A stretch of DNA of 64,000 nt from Heterohyrax brucei (lineage: Eukaryota > Chordata > Mammalia > Hyracoidea > Procaviidae): positions 60,040,111-60,104,110 of the forward strand of contig CM053166.1 of NCBI GenBank assembly GCA_028571685.1. The letters run 5' to 3'. Made by a program: the position numbers and the translations under genes. The notes under the pieces were generated by a model. It made no database searches. It saw only the letters and a program-made list of their open reading frames with translations, and had not been told where the DNA came from. Below are positions 9,606 to 20,101 of the stretch, in pieces; the first letter of the stretch is position 1, and every line of letters begins with the position of its first letter.

Positions 9606-10530
9606 CACTGACAGAACAAGAGGGCACTGCATGGTTTAAAGTCAGGAAAGGTGTGTGTCAGGGTTGTAACCTTTCACTATACCTTTTCAATCTGTATGCT
9701 GAGTGAATAATCTGAGAAACTGGATAATACAAAAAAGAATGAGACATCAGGATTGGAGGACAACTCATTAACAACCTGCATTACACAAACACCAACACCT
9801 TACTTGGTGGAAGTGAATAAGATTTGAAATACTTACTGAAGAAGATCAAGGACCACAGCCTTCAACACGGATTACACCTCAACATCAAGAAAACAAAACT
9901 CCTCACAACTGGCCCCGTAAGTAACATTGTCATAAATGGAGAAAGGATTGAGGTTGTCAAGGATTTCATTTTACTTGGAGTCATAATCAATGCCCATGGA
10001 AGCAGTAGTCAAGAAATCAAAAGATGTATTGCTTTGGGAAAATCTGCTGCAAAGGATCTCTTTACAGTATTGAAAAGTAAAGATGTCACCTTGAAGACTA
10101 AAGTGTGCCTGACCCAAGCCATGGTATTTTCAATCACAATCATATGCATGAGAAAGCTGGACAATGAACAAAGAAGGCAGACGAAGAGTTGATGCCTTTG
10201 AACTGTGGTGTTGGAGAAGAATGTTGAATGTACCATGTATTGCCAAAAGAACAAATGGAAGAAGTACAACCAGAGTACTCCTTGGAAGCAAAGATTGCAA
10301 GACTGTGTCTTCCATACTTCAAACATGTTGTCAGGAAAGATCAGTTCCTGGAGAATAACATCATTCTTGATGGAGTGGAGGGACAGCAAAAAATAAGAAG
10401 ACCCTTGAGATGAATGGGCTTAAGCATAGAAACGATTGTGGACATGGCACAAGACCAGGTAGTGTTTTGTTCTGTTGTTCATAAGGTCACTATGAGTTGG
10501 AACCAACTCGACAGCACCTAACAATAACAA
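9606..10530 (+). mobile_element. RTE (BovB-like) LINE, 5'-truncated, reverse-transcriptase region
   Basis: Translation follows the end of an RTE reverse transcriptase. It starts in a block resembling 'WFKVRKGV' plus Q-G-C, then 'LFNLYAE', a degenerate Y-x-D-D region near 9,775, 'HLNIKKTKLLTTGPVSN', 'KDFILLGVIINAHG', 'EIKRCIALGKSAAKDL', and a later W-C-W-R-R-M block. It ends with the RTE 3' terminus 'ggaaccaactcgacagcacc' and an ACAATA tail. The frame at 9,824-10,192 covers 122 codons of it; multiple frame changes and stops show it is dead. It lies inside the 3' UTR of the old host L1. Confidence 0.8.
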
Positions 10531-11780
10531 TAGTCTTCGGCTGGAAGGCAGACTTTAGGCGTGGCTTCAATTGTGAGTTAGCATGGTGTTCGGAAGTCAT
10601 AGTTTCAGGGGTTCCTCCAATCTCTGTCAAGCTAGTAAGTCTGGTATTATTTTGTGAATTTGAACTTTTTTATACATTTGTTTCCTGCATGGTCCAGGGC
10701 CCTCTATTGTGATCCCTGTCAGAGTCATCAGTGGTGGTAGACTGGCACCATCTAGTTCTTCCAGGCTCGGACTGGTGGAAGCTATGGTTCATGTGGTCTG
10801 TAAGTCTGTTGGACTAATATTTTCCTTGTGTGTTTGATTTTCTTCATTTTCCTTTGCTCAAAACCCCAAAACCAAGCCCATTGCTGTCAAGTTGATTCAG
10901 ACTCATAGCGACCCTATAGGATAGGGTAGAACTGTCCCATAGAATTTCCAAGGAGTGCCTGGTGTATTTGGACTGCCAACTTTTGGTTAGCAGCTATAGC
11001 TCTTAAACACTACACCACCAGGATGGGGGCCAATAGATGTATCTCAGGTGGCTTCTTGAAAGCTTTTAAGACTTTGGACACTACCCACCAAAGTAGAATG
11101 TGGAACATTTTCTTTGCTTTTCTTTTATTGTGATTGAGTAAAGGTGGGATTGGAACATTTTCTTTATGAACTATGTTACACCAATGGACTTAGAAATCCT
11201 CTGAGATCGTGTACTTCAGCCCTCAGCCCCAGTAACTCCATCCCTCAATGTGTTTGGATGTGCCTAGGAAGCCTCTGTGACTTTGCCTTGATCAAGCTGT
11301 GCTGACTTCCCCTATATTGTGTGTCTTTCCCATCACCAAAGTTAACATTTGTTTTTTATCTAGTTAGAGACTTCCCCTCCCAACCACCTCCCCTTATAAC
11401 CATCAAAGATTTTATTTTCTATGTGTAAACTTTTCCTTGGGTTTTCATGTAACAGTGATCTTACACAATATTTGTCCTTTGGGGGCTGACTTATTTCATT
11501 CACTAAAGCCCTCCAGATTCATCCATGTTGTGAGATGGTTCCTGGATTCATTATTGTTTTTTTTGTTGTTGTTGAGTAGTATTCCATTGTGTGTATATAC
11601 TCTCGTTTGTTTATCCATTCTCCTGTTGTTGGGCATTTAGATTATTTCCATCATTTTGCTATTGTGAATAATGCTGTAATGAATTTGGGCATGCATATGT
11701 CTATTAGTGCAACAGCTCTTATTCCTCTAGGATATATTCCTAGGAGTGAACTTGATGGATTATATTTCTTTATTTGACAT
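10531..11780 (-). mobile_element. Old host L1, segment 2 (3' UTR and ORF2 end)
   Basis: The antisense L1 3' UTR resumes after the RTE ('ggggttcctccaatctctg', 'cactacccaccaaagtag'). The ORF2 C-terminal region follows, with 'tgttgggcatttagattat' and 'tctaggatatattcctagg'. It is interrupted by an AfroSINE at 10,862-11,026 and then cut at 11,780 by L1-A. Its continuation resumes at 18,630 with the expected next L1 text ('tttccatggcagttgtacc'). Confidence 0.75.
10862..11026 (-). mobile_element. AfroSINE, full-length-like
   Basis: The plus strand reads the SINE backwards: a CCAAAACC-rich tail, 'ttgctgtcaagttgattc', 'tagcgaccctatagga', 'aggagtgcctggtg', then the tRNA-like head complement 'ggttagcagctatag' and 'caccaccagga'. 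On the minus strand this gives box A (tggtgg...) and box B (ggttcgaa-like, here diverged). Inserted in the old host L1 3' UTR. Confidence 0.85.
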
Positions 11781-12057
11781 TTTTTTCTTAATTTTTATTT
11801 TTATTTAACATAACTGAGTGAAAATGTACATTCACATATAAATTTACATGCCCACCTATATGCAGCTTCCACTGCTCTCCCTGTCCGGTGACTGCACACT
11901 ATTCCTCTCTGCTCCATACATGTCTCATCCTCCCAACAGCCTCCTTTCCCCTCCACTTCGTCCACTCCCCTTCCTCCAGCCAGAGGTCAGCAAGATGATA
12001 TCCTATAGACGTACAGAACCATAAAGTGCTTCCAATATACGGTCACTCTGCATGGCC

Positions 12058-12097
12058 ATGAGTCGGATCCGACTCGACGGCACTTGGCTTGGCTGGG
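12058..12097 (+). mobile_element. 40-nt RTE/SINE 3'-tail insert with 9-bp target duplication
   Basis: The insert begins 'atgagtcggatccgactc' and ends 'cacttggcttggctggg', the terminal ~30 nt of the RTE/SINE family plus a TTGGC tail. It is flanked by TGCATGGCC at 12,049-12,057 and 12,098-12,106. The corresponding site in L1-B (about 31,668) lacks it and has one copy of the flank, so both the insert and the duplication are directly visible. Confidence 0.8.
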
Positions 12098-12828
12098 TGC
12101 ATGGCCAAGTCCAATCCATTTCTGTCCAAAGAGCGAGCCTTTGTTATAATTTATGGGAAAGGGCAGCATCAGGGCGGGGGGCCATGCTCTCAGAGGAACC
12201 CCAAAACCACTGGACCATCAATTGAGGTCTTTTAGTGGAGATCTCATGATGCACCTCTTTTTATTCTTGTGTTGCCAGTGAGACTCCTCTCTGTGAGCTC
12301 CATCGTGGCTATCGCTGGTGGTGGCCGGGCACCATCCGGTTCTTCCGGTCCCAAGTCGATGTAGGCACCCACTCTTGTGGGTCTCTCTGTCTTCTTGGTT
12401 GTCTTTACCGCAAGTCATTTTCGTCCTCGGTGAGCATCCGTTCTTGCTGAGTTGGGACCATTTGCTGTGTCCTCGGATGGCAGCTTGGCAGCTTTTAAGA
12501 CCCCAGACGCCACTCATCAATGTGGGGTGCAGAGAGCTCTCTTAGCAAAATGCTAGTTGTGCCAATTGGCCTGGAATTCGCCTAAGAGCGTGGTCCCCCG
12601 CCCCCTGCCCCAGCTACTCTATCCTTGCAGTATTAAGATGGAAGGAGTACTCAAGTTAGGCTGAAGTCCACATAATGTTGTTCTTGTTTCTAATGTGTGC
12701 TATCACCGCTTTCTCCCAACTAGATTTCTAGTAACTATCTAAAGTAAACCCTCCTCCCCTTCCTCCCTCCCCTCCCTTGCAGCTGTCAAAGAGTCTGTGA
12801 TTCTATACACAAGTCTGTTTTCGAGATC

Positions 12829-15800
12829 TTATCGTAGAGGTCTCATACAGTATTTGTCCTTTTGTTGCTGACTACTTTCACTCAACATAATGTCTTCCAG
12901 TTGAAACCAGGTTAGGAGATGTTTCCTGGAATCATCATTATTCTTTATGATTGCGTAGTGCTCCATTGAGTATATGTACCATAGTTTACCTATCCATTCT
13001 TCTATTGTTGGGCATATGGGTTGATTCCATCTTTTTGCTATCGTGGACTGTGCTGCGATAAACATTCTGGTGCATGTGTCCATTGGTGTGAAAGGCCTTG
13101 ATTCTGTAGGATATATTCCAAGTAGTGGAATGACTGGGTCAAATGGTATATCGATATCCATTTTTTTAAGGAAGCGCCAGATTGCTTTCCAAATAAGCTG
13201 GACCATTTGCAACCCCACCAACAGTGTAGGAGGGTTCCACTTTCTCCACAGCCTCTCCAGCATTTGTTGTTTTGTGTTTTCTGGATCATGGCCAATCTTG
13301 TTGGGGTGAGATGGTATCTCATTGTTGTCTTGATTTGAATTTCTTTAATAACTAAAGATCATGAACATGTCCACATGTGTTTTTTGGCTGCCTGGATCTC
13401 CTCTTTAGTGAAGTGTCTGTCCATCTCCTTTGCCCATCGCTTAATTGGATGGTTTATCTTCTTCTTATTGATATTTTGTAGTATCTTATAGATTATGGAG
13501 ATCAGGCGTAGGTCTGACATAGAGTTGCCAAATACTTTTTCCCATTCTGTGGGTGTTCTTTTAATTCTATTGATAAAGCTTTTGGATGAGCAAAAGTGTT
13601 TGATTCTTAATAGTTCCCACTTATCTATTTTCCCTTCTGTTGATTGAGGTTTCTTTGACAGATTTTGGAGTCTGTCCTCATTGTGTATTAAAACTTCCAT
13701 TGTTGTTCCTACCTTTTCTTGGATGAGCTTTATCGTTTTAGGTTTGATATTTAGGTCTTTTATCCAGTTGGAGTTGGTTTTTGTATAAGGTGAAAGATAT
13801 GGATCTTGATTCAGTTTATTGCAGATGGATAACCAATTTTGCCAGCACCATTTGTTGAAGATACTGTTTTTACCCCAGTTTAATGTCTTAGGGCCTTTGT
13901 TGAATATCAACTGATCATAGGCAGATGGTGACATCTCTGGGGTCTTAATTCTGTTCCATTGATCCATCTGTCTGTTCTTCTACCAGTACCAGGCTGTTTT
14001 GACCACTGTGGCAGTGTAGTATGTTCTAAGTTCAGGTAATGAGAGGCCTCCCAGTGTGTTCTTCTTCTTTAGTACTGCCTTACTTATGCGGGGCTTCTTC
14101 CCTTTCCAAACAAAATTGGTGATTTGTTTCTCCATCTCATTAAAAAATGATGCTGGAACTTGTATTGCGATTGCATTATATAAATAAATTGCTTTGGGTA
14201 AAATAGACATTTTCACAATGTTAAGTCTTCCTACCCATGAGCAGGGTAGGTTTTTCCATTTATCTAAGTCTCTCTTAGTTTCTTGTAGTAAGGGCTTGTA
14301 GTTCTCTTTGTAAAGGTTTGTTGTTTCTCTGGTTAGATTAATTCCTAGGTACTTTATCTTCTTAGGGGCTATCGTAAATGGTATTGATTTAATAATTTCC
14401 TCCTTAATAGTCTCCTTGTTGCTATAAAGGAATCCTACTGATTTACTTATGTTTATCTTCTATCCTGAGACTTTGCTGAACTCTTCTATCAGTTTGAGTA
14501 GCTTACTTACAGATTCCTTGGGGTTCTCTGCATGTACAATCATATCATCTGCGAACAGGGAGATTTTAATTTCCTCTTTGCCAATGCAGATGCCCTTTAT
14601 TTCTTGGTCTCGTCTAATTGCTCTCGCTAGAACTTCTAGCACAATGTTGAATAGGAGAGGTGAGAGTGGGCATCCTTGTCTAGTTCTTGATCTCAAGGGA
14701 AAGTCTTTCAGTCTCTCTCCATTCAGGATGATGTGGGCAATTGGCTTTGTATGAATGGCCCTGATTGTGTTGAGGAATTTTCCGTCTATGCCCATTTTGC
14801 TAAGAGTTTTTAGCAAGAATGGGTGTTGGACTTTATCAAATGCCTTTTTGGCATCAATGGACAATATCACGTGATCCTTGTCTTTTGTGTTATTTATGTG
14901 GTTAATCACATTAATTGTTTTCCTGATGTTGAACCAGCCTTGCATCCCTGGTATGAATCCCACTTGGTCATGATGGATTATTTTCTTGATATGTTGTTGT
15001 ATTCTGTTGGCAAGAATTCTGTTGAAGTTTTTTGCACCTAGGTTCATGAGTGATATCGGTCTGTAGTTCTCTGTCTTTGTTGGATCTTTCCCTGGCTTAG
15101 GTATCAGGGTTATGCTGGCTTCATAGAATGAGTTTGGGAGTACTCCATCCCTTTCTATACTGTGAAATAGTCTCAGTAGTATTGGGGATAACTCTTCTCT
15201 AAATGCTTGGTAGAATTCTGCCGTGAATCCATCTGGGCCCGGACATTTTTGGTTGGCAGTGTTTTGATGACCTTTTCAATCTCTTCCTTTGTAATGGGTT
15301 TATTAAGTTGTTCTGCTTAACGTTGTGATAATTTGGGTAAGTTGTATGAGTCAAGGAATTGGTCCATTTCCCCTAGGTTTTCAAATTTGTTAGAGTACAG
15401 TCTTTCATAGTATTCTGTTATGATATTTTTGATTTCTGTTGCATCTGTGGTGACAACTCCCCTCTCATTTCTAATTTGGGTTATTTGTTTCCTTTTCTGC
15501 TTTTCTTTACTAAGTTTAGCCAGTGGTTTATCAATTTTGTCGATGTTTTCAAAAAACCAGCTTTTGGTCTTTTCAATGTTTTCAATTGTTTTTCTATTCT
15601 CTAATTCATTTAGCTCTGCTGTAATCTTTATGATCTCCTTTCTTCTGGTGCCCGAGGGGTTCCTCTGTTGTTCTCTTTCTACTTGTTCAAGCTGTAGAGT
15701 TAGTTCCTTGATTTGGTTTTTTTCTTCCTTCCAGATGTGTGCATTTATGGAGATAAACAGCTCTCTGAGCAGTGCTTTGGCTGTATCCCATAGGTTCTGG

Positions 15801-16651
15801 TAGGAAGTGTTTTCGTTCTCATTGGAATCCATGAATTTCTTTAATTCATCCTTGATTTCCTCTATAACCCATGCTTTTTTGAGCAAGATGTTGTTCAGTT
15901 TCCAAGAGTTCCACTTTCTATCTCTGTTTTTTCTGCTATTGATTTCAACATTGATAGCTTTATGATCTGAGAAGATGCTTTGCAGTAATTCAATGGTATG
16001 GATTTTGTTGAGCATTGCATTATGGCCTATCATGTAGTCAATTCTGGAGCATGTTCCATGTGCACTGGAGAAGAAGTTGGAGTTGTCTGGTGATGGGTGG
16101 AAAGTTCTGTATATATCAATGAGTTTTAGTTGGTTAATTGTGTCAATGAGGTCTTCTGTATCTTTACTGAGCTTTTTTCTAGATTATCTGTCTAGTGATG
16201 AGAGTGTAGTGTTAAAGTCTCCCACTATTATTGTGGAGTCATCTAACTCTCTTTTGAGCGTAGTGAGTGTTTCTTCGACATATTTAGGGGCTCTGACATT
16301 AGGTGTATAAATATTTAATATAGTCAAGTCTTGCTTGTGCACTGAATCTTTCAGCAATAAATAGTGTCCATCTTTGTCCACGATGGTGGTTTTGACATTA
16401 AAATTGATTTTGTCTGAGATTAGAATTGCCACTCCTGCTCTTCTTTGTTCATTGTTAGCGTGATATATATTCTTCCATTCTTTAATTTTCAGTTTGTTCC
16501 TGTCTTTAGGTCTCAAGTGAGTTTCTTGTAGACAACATATGCATGGGTAGTGTCTTTTGATCCAAGATGACACTCGGTGTCTCTTTACTGGAGCATTCAG
16601 TCCATTCACATTCAATGTAATGATTGATAGGTATGTGTTCACTGCTGTCAT
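12829..16651 (-). pseudogene. L1-A ORF2 (endonuclease-reverse transcriptase), inactivated
   Basis: Would encode the L1 endonuclease and reverse transcriptase that nick the target and copy L1 RNA. The start is the methionine of 'MTAVNTYLSIITLNVNGL' at 16,651. Endonuclease blocks 'QETHLRPKD' and 'GDFNTTLSSLD' are present, RT blocks '[13 protein letters not shown]' and '[13 protein letters not shown]' lie near 14,540-14,680, and the cysteine-rich C-terminal region is near 13,180-13,260. Compared with L1-B, a premature stop follows 'SSLDR' (16,184) and another follows 'LSQR' (15,317). Further breaks separate the frames at 14,460-15,047, 13,980-14,216, 13,359-13,967 and 12,829-13,263. The total is about five or six interruptions, so it is not functional. 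Confidence 0.85.
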
Positions 16652-17073
16652 TGTGATATGTTTATTTTTATGTTGATGTTTTCTCTGTTGTTCTTATTAG
16701 TCTGTTCTGGGACACTCTTTTTTGTGAGTTGATTTTTCACCTTTTTCAGAGCTGGTTTTATAGTTGTTGAGACTCGTGTGTTAGATTTCTTGAAATGGTA
16801 TGATACATCTTTGTTGTGCTTTACAGCTGCCCCTATGAACCCCCTTAATAAACTATTTATAAACCCAATTTTAATTACTACCAGTCTTATCATCTTCCTC
16901 TCCATCTGGAAGGACTATAATGACTTTAGTACATCCCTCTTTTTATTATGATGACACCATAGTTTTCATGATGATCACTGGATTGCTTCTTTCCATATCA
17001 AAGCTGCGATTTACTTTGGAGCCTTCCCTAAATGAGTAGAGTATTGTGTAGTGTGTCGTTCTAAAATATAAAG

Positions 17074-18033
17074 TTAGTGGTTTCGTTCTTCTAAGCCAAA
17101 GCCAAGAACTTCTTTCAGTATTTCTTGTAGTTTGGGTTTGGTTTTTACAAAGTCTCTGAGTTTCTGTTTATCTGGGAATGTCTTAATTTCATTTTTGTAT
17201 TTGAAAGATAGTTTTGCAGGATATATAATTCTTGGTTGGAAGTTCTTCTCCTTCAAGATTTTGAATGTGTCGTGCCGCTGTCTCCGTGCCAGCATGGTTT
17301 CTGCTGAGAAATCTGACAAGAGCCTACAGGGTTTCCCTCTGAATGTTAGCTTTGCCTTGAGTCTTGCTGCCTTTAAGAGTTGCTGCTTATGTTTCATTTT
17401 GTTAAGGTTGTTTAGAATATGTCTTGGAGTCTTTCTCTTGAGATCTATATTGGGTGGAGTACGATATGAATCTGAGATGTCTATATTCTCTTCCTTCATG
17501 ATTTCTGGGAAGTTTTCTTTCAGCAGCTCAGCAACAACACTCTCTGTGTTCTCAGCTGTCTCACCCTGTTCAGGGACTCCAATTAATCGAAGGTTGTTCC
17601 TCTTAATAGAGTCCCACATGCTTCCTAATGTTTCTTCATTTTTCTTGTTTCTTTTTTCTGATTTGTGCTCATAGACGCTGGCCTCAGTAGCTCTGTCTTC
17701 CAAGTCAGAAATTCTTTTTTCCACTTGTTCCATTCTGTTTTCTTGGCTTTGCATGGAAGTTTCTATGTCTTTGATTTTCTTCTTGATCTGTTGGATTTCA
17801 GAGTACTGGTGTTCCATCAGATTGAACAACTTGCTTAATTTTTCATTTTGTTCTCCTTCATTTTGTATAAGGTCTAGAAGGGCTCTGTATATAGTCAATT
17901 TGTATTCACTTCCTGATGCTTTCATAAAAGTTTCTTCATCTGGAAAACTCCTTGGTTGCTTTGTTTGGGAACCTTCTGAAGCCATGAGTGATTGCTTGTA
18001 TGCCACAATTGTCTGTTGCTTTTTGGGTCCCAT
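17074..18033 (-). CDS. L1-A ORF1 protein, uninterrupted (319 aa)
   Basis: RNA-binding chaperone that trimerises and coats L1 RNA. Start 'MGPKKQQTIVAYKQSL'; a single open frame to the end 'GFGLEERNH'. A heptad-rich coiled coil spans roughly residues 60-130 ('QQIKKKIKDIETSMQ', 'RISDLEDRATEAS'). The RRM-like core begins near residue 140 with 'NLRLIGVPEQ', and the C-terminal domain has 'RGKPCRLLSDFSAET', 'ARRQ', 'LKEKNFQPRIIYPAKL' and 'LRDFVKTKP'. Length is close to the mammalian L1 ORF1p norm (about 330-370 aa), slightly short. It differs from the L1-B copy at about two dozen residues. Whether it is expressed cannot be judged; as part of a dead L1 it is best viewed as a still-open relic. Confidence 0.85.
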   Translation of the reverse strand: MGPKKQQTIVAYKQSLMASEGSQTKQPRSFPDEETFMKASGSEYKLTIYRALLDLIQNEGEQNEKLSKLFNLMEHQYSEIQQIKKKIKDIETSMQSQENRMEQVEKRISDLEDRATEASVYEHKSEKRNKKNEETLGSMWDSIKRNNLRLIGVPEQGETAENTESVVAELLKENFPEIMKEENIDISDSYRTPPNIDLKRKTPRHILNNLNKMKHKQQLLKAARLKAKLTFRGKPCRLLSDFSAETMLARRQRHDTFKILKEKNFQPRIIYPAKLSFKYKNEIKTFPDKQKLRDFVKTKPKLQEILKEVLGFGLEERNH

Positions 18034-18236
18034 GTGAGTATATAGAGGCTGGAAGAGGTACTGTGAGGATGGATTGCAAATGTTTCTCTAGGCTGTCTTC
18101 AAATGTAAAGCAAAAGGTTTCTGAGCAGTTCACAAGTCAGTTAGGTTTTCAGGTGTAGAGGTCCCTCTTCTCATCTGACAAAGTAAGTGCCACTGTATCC
18201 AACCGAGATGATAACAAACTAGTTCAGAATACAGCA

Positions 18237-18610
18237 ATGCTACTGCCCTGGTGGCCTCTGCTGACAGGGCCTAGCCTTATCCAACACTGCGTCGAGTACT
18301 CGTTTTGTGATAGAAAAGCACTCTCCTGTGGGCAGGCTCTGGCTCCCAAGCTAAGAATTAGGTCCAGCTGTGGCCACCGTATCCAAGATGGCGTCCACCA
18401 CAAAGGCAGCAGACAGAGGGGCTAAAGATGCCGAGAGGTAGTGATTCCTCTGCTTCTGTTGCAGGGCCCCCAACATAGGCAGCACTTGTGCAAAATCACT
18501 ACTTTTCTGTCGGAGAAGCGCTGTCCCGTTTGCAGGCACTGTCTCCCAGGCTAAGAACGAGGTCCGCTAAAATCTCGGTACCAACATGGTGTCCTGCACA
18601 CTCACCGCGA
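18237..18610 (-). promoter_or_regulatory. L1-A 5' UTR, two ~200-nt tandem monomers
   Basis: Two related units: 'gaaaagcactctcctgtggg' near 18,312 recurs as 'gagaagcgctgtcccgtttg' near 18,511, and 'ctcccaagctaagaatta' recurs as 'ctcccaggctaagaacg', a period of about 200 nt. Each carries a 'ccaagatggcgtcc'-like or 'ccaacatggtgtcc'-like element resembling a YY1 site. By analogy with rodent L1s, such monomers form the internal promoter; activity here is inferred, and transcription would run on the minus strand. Confidence 0.6.
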
Positions 18611-18629
18611 AGCGCCGCACATCTTTGTC

Positions 18630-18911
18630 TGACATTTTAAGGAGTCATAATATCATTTTCCATGGCAGTTGTACCATTTTACATTCCTACCAGGAGTGCA
18701 TAAGAGTTCTATTCTCCCCACAACCTCTCCAACATTTGTTACTTTCTGTACTTTTGATTATTGTCCGTAATGTCAGGGTAAGATGGTATGTCGTTATAGC
18801 TTTCATTTGCATTTATCTAATGGCTAATGAAAATGAGCATTTCCTCATGTGTCTGTTAGGTACTTGAATGTCATCTTTGATGAACTGTCTGTTCATATTC
18901 TTTCCCCAATT
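18630..18911 (-). mobile_element. Old host L1, segment 3 (ORF2 C-terminal region)
   Basis: The antisense L1 ORF2 end resumes after L1-A ('ttgtaccattttacattcc', 'caacctctccaacatttg') and is cut again at the target site CCCCAATT (18,904-18,911) by the twin-primed L1. Confidence 0.75.
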
Positions 18912-19800
18912 CCTTTTTTTTTAATTTTTTATTAATTACAACAAAAGAATAAAATTTCTAACATCTATTAATTAACTCATCTATGATAAACCCTCAGCCC
19001 CCACCCACCCACCCATGTAGCCAACACAGTCATTTTATTCTATGGATAATTCTCTTGTTAAGTCTTTATAACAGGGATCTCACACAAAATTTGTCTTAAC
19101 CAGAACAATTAGACGAGACAAAGAAATAATTGGCATTCGTATTGGCAATGAAGAAGTAAAGATCTCCCTCTTTGCAGGTGATATGATTGTTTATACAGAG
19201 AATCGAAAGGAATCCATAAGTAAGCTATTGGAACTAGTAGAGGAGTTCAGCAATTGGGATACAAGATAAACATAAGCAAATCAGTAACATTTCTTTATAA
19301 CAACAGTGAGATTTATTAAAGAAGAAATACCAAATCAATTCCATTTACTATAGCGCCCAAGAAGATAAAATCCCTAGGAACAAACCTAACTAGAGAAATA
19401 AGAGATCTTTACAAAGAGAACTATAAGACCTCACTGCAAGATACTGGGAGAGACTTACGTAAATGGAGCAATCTGCCATGCCCCTGGATAGGAAGACTCA
19501 AAATTGTGAAAATGTCTATTTTGCCCAAAGCGATCTACTTATATAATGCAATTCCAATACAAAGCCCAGTGACATTTTTTAATGAGATGAAGAAACAAAT
19601 CATCAGCTTTGTCTGGAAAGGGAAGAAGCCCCGGATAAGTAAAGCACTACTGAAGAAGAAGAACACACTGGGAGGCCTCTCACTACCTGACTTTAGAACC
19701 TATTCCACTGCCACAGTTGTCAAAACAGCCTGGTACTGGTACAAAAAGAGACATGTAGACAAATGGAACAGAGTAGAGACCCCAGAGATGCCACCATCCT
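18912..19800. mobile_element. Twin-primed (5'-inverted) L1 insertion
   Basis: The left ~185 nt (18,912-19,096) are antisense L1 3' sequence beginning with a poly-T tract. From 19,097 the text flips to sense ORF2 ('gacgagacaaagaaata', then RT and post-RT blocks such as '[18 protein letters not shown]') until 19,800. The element is flanked by CCCCAATT at 18,904-18,911 and 19,801-19,808. Relative to L1-A, more than 1 kb between the two parts is missing. This is the classic signature of twin priming. The reading frame at 19,506-19,967 is ORF2 sequence running into host L1. Confidence 0.8.
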
Positions 19801-20101
19801 CCCCAATTTCTAATTGGTCTGTTTGTCTTTTTATTGTTGAGGTATTGAGGTATTCTATAGATTTTAGACGTCAGACCCTTATTGGATACTTTGTAGCCCC
19901 AAATTTCCCAGTTTATAGGTTCTCTTTTTATGCTTTTGTGACTTTTTTTGATGAGCACAGTGTTTAATTTTTAGGAGCTTCCAGTTATTTACTTTATCTT
20001 TTGGTGTTTGTGTGCTGTTTATTATGGTTTATATTTACGCTGTGTATTAAGAACACTAGCATTGTCCCTATTTTTTCTTACATGATATTCATCTTTTTAA
20101 G
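19801..20101 (-). mobile_element. Old host L1, segment 4 (ORF2 region)
   Basis: Antisense L1 ORF2 text ('tctaattggtctgtttg', 'gacccttattggatac', 'gcttttgtgact'). It ends at 20,101, where L1-D begins with poly-T, and its continuation is at 29,221 ('ttttataatttgatc'). Confidence 0.7.

Larger units (their letters stand above)
11781..18629 (-). mobile_element. L1-A, young near full-length L1 (about 6.85 kb)
   Basis: Order on the minus strand: 5' UTR with two monomers, ORF1 (17,074-18,033, open), inter-ORF spacer, ORF2 (16,651 to 12,829, broken), 3' UTR and an A-rich tail at 11,781-11,810. It is flanked by a short target duplication TGACATTT (about 11,775 and 18,630) and splits the old host L1 at homologous positions. 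It closely resembles L1-B at 31,396, but its 5' end stops about 400 nt short of L1-B's. A 40-nt SINE-tail insert lies in its 3' UTR. Confidence 0.9.

Noticed and set aside
9824-10192. 122-codon frame as a host gene
   Set aside because: It is the post-RT part of a 5'-truncated RTE; kept as mobile-element sequence.
15420-15803. Membrane-protein-like plus-strand frame (127 codons)
   Set aside because: Antisense of L1-A ORF2; hydrophobicity arises from reading A-rich coding sequence backwards. Same at 35,032-35,367.
17088-17112. 'aagccaaagccaag' in L1-A (and 36,695 in L1-B) as further tail-only inserts
   Set aside because: Present in both young L1s as the coding end of ORF1 (GFGLEE); no flanking duplication, so coincidental.
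17132-17674. 180-codon plus-strand frame rich in F, S, L and C
   Set aside because: Exact antisense of L1-A ORF1; the same shadow occurs at 36,739-37,281.
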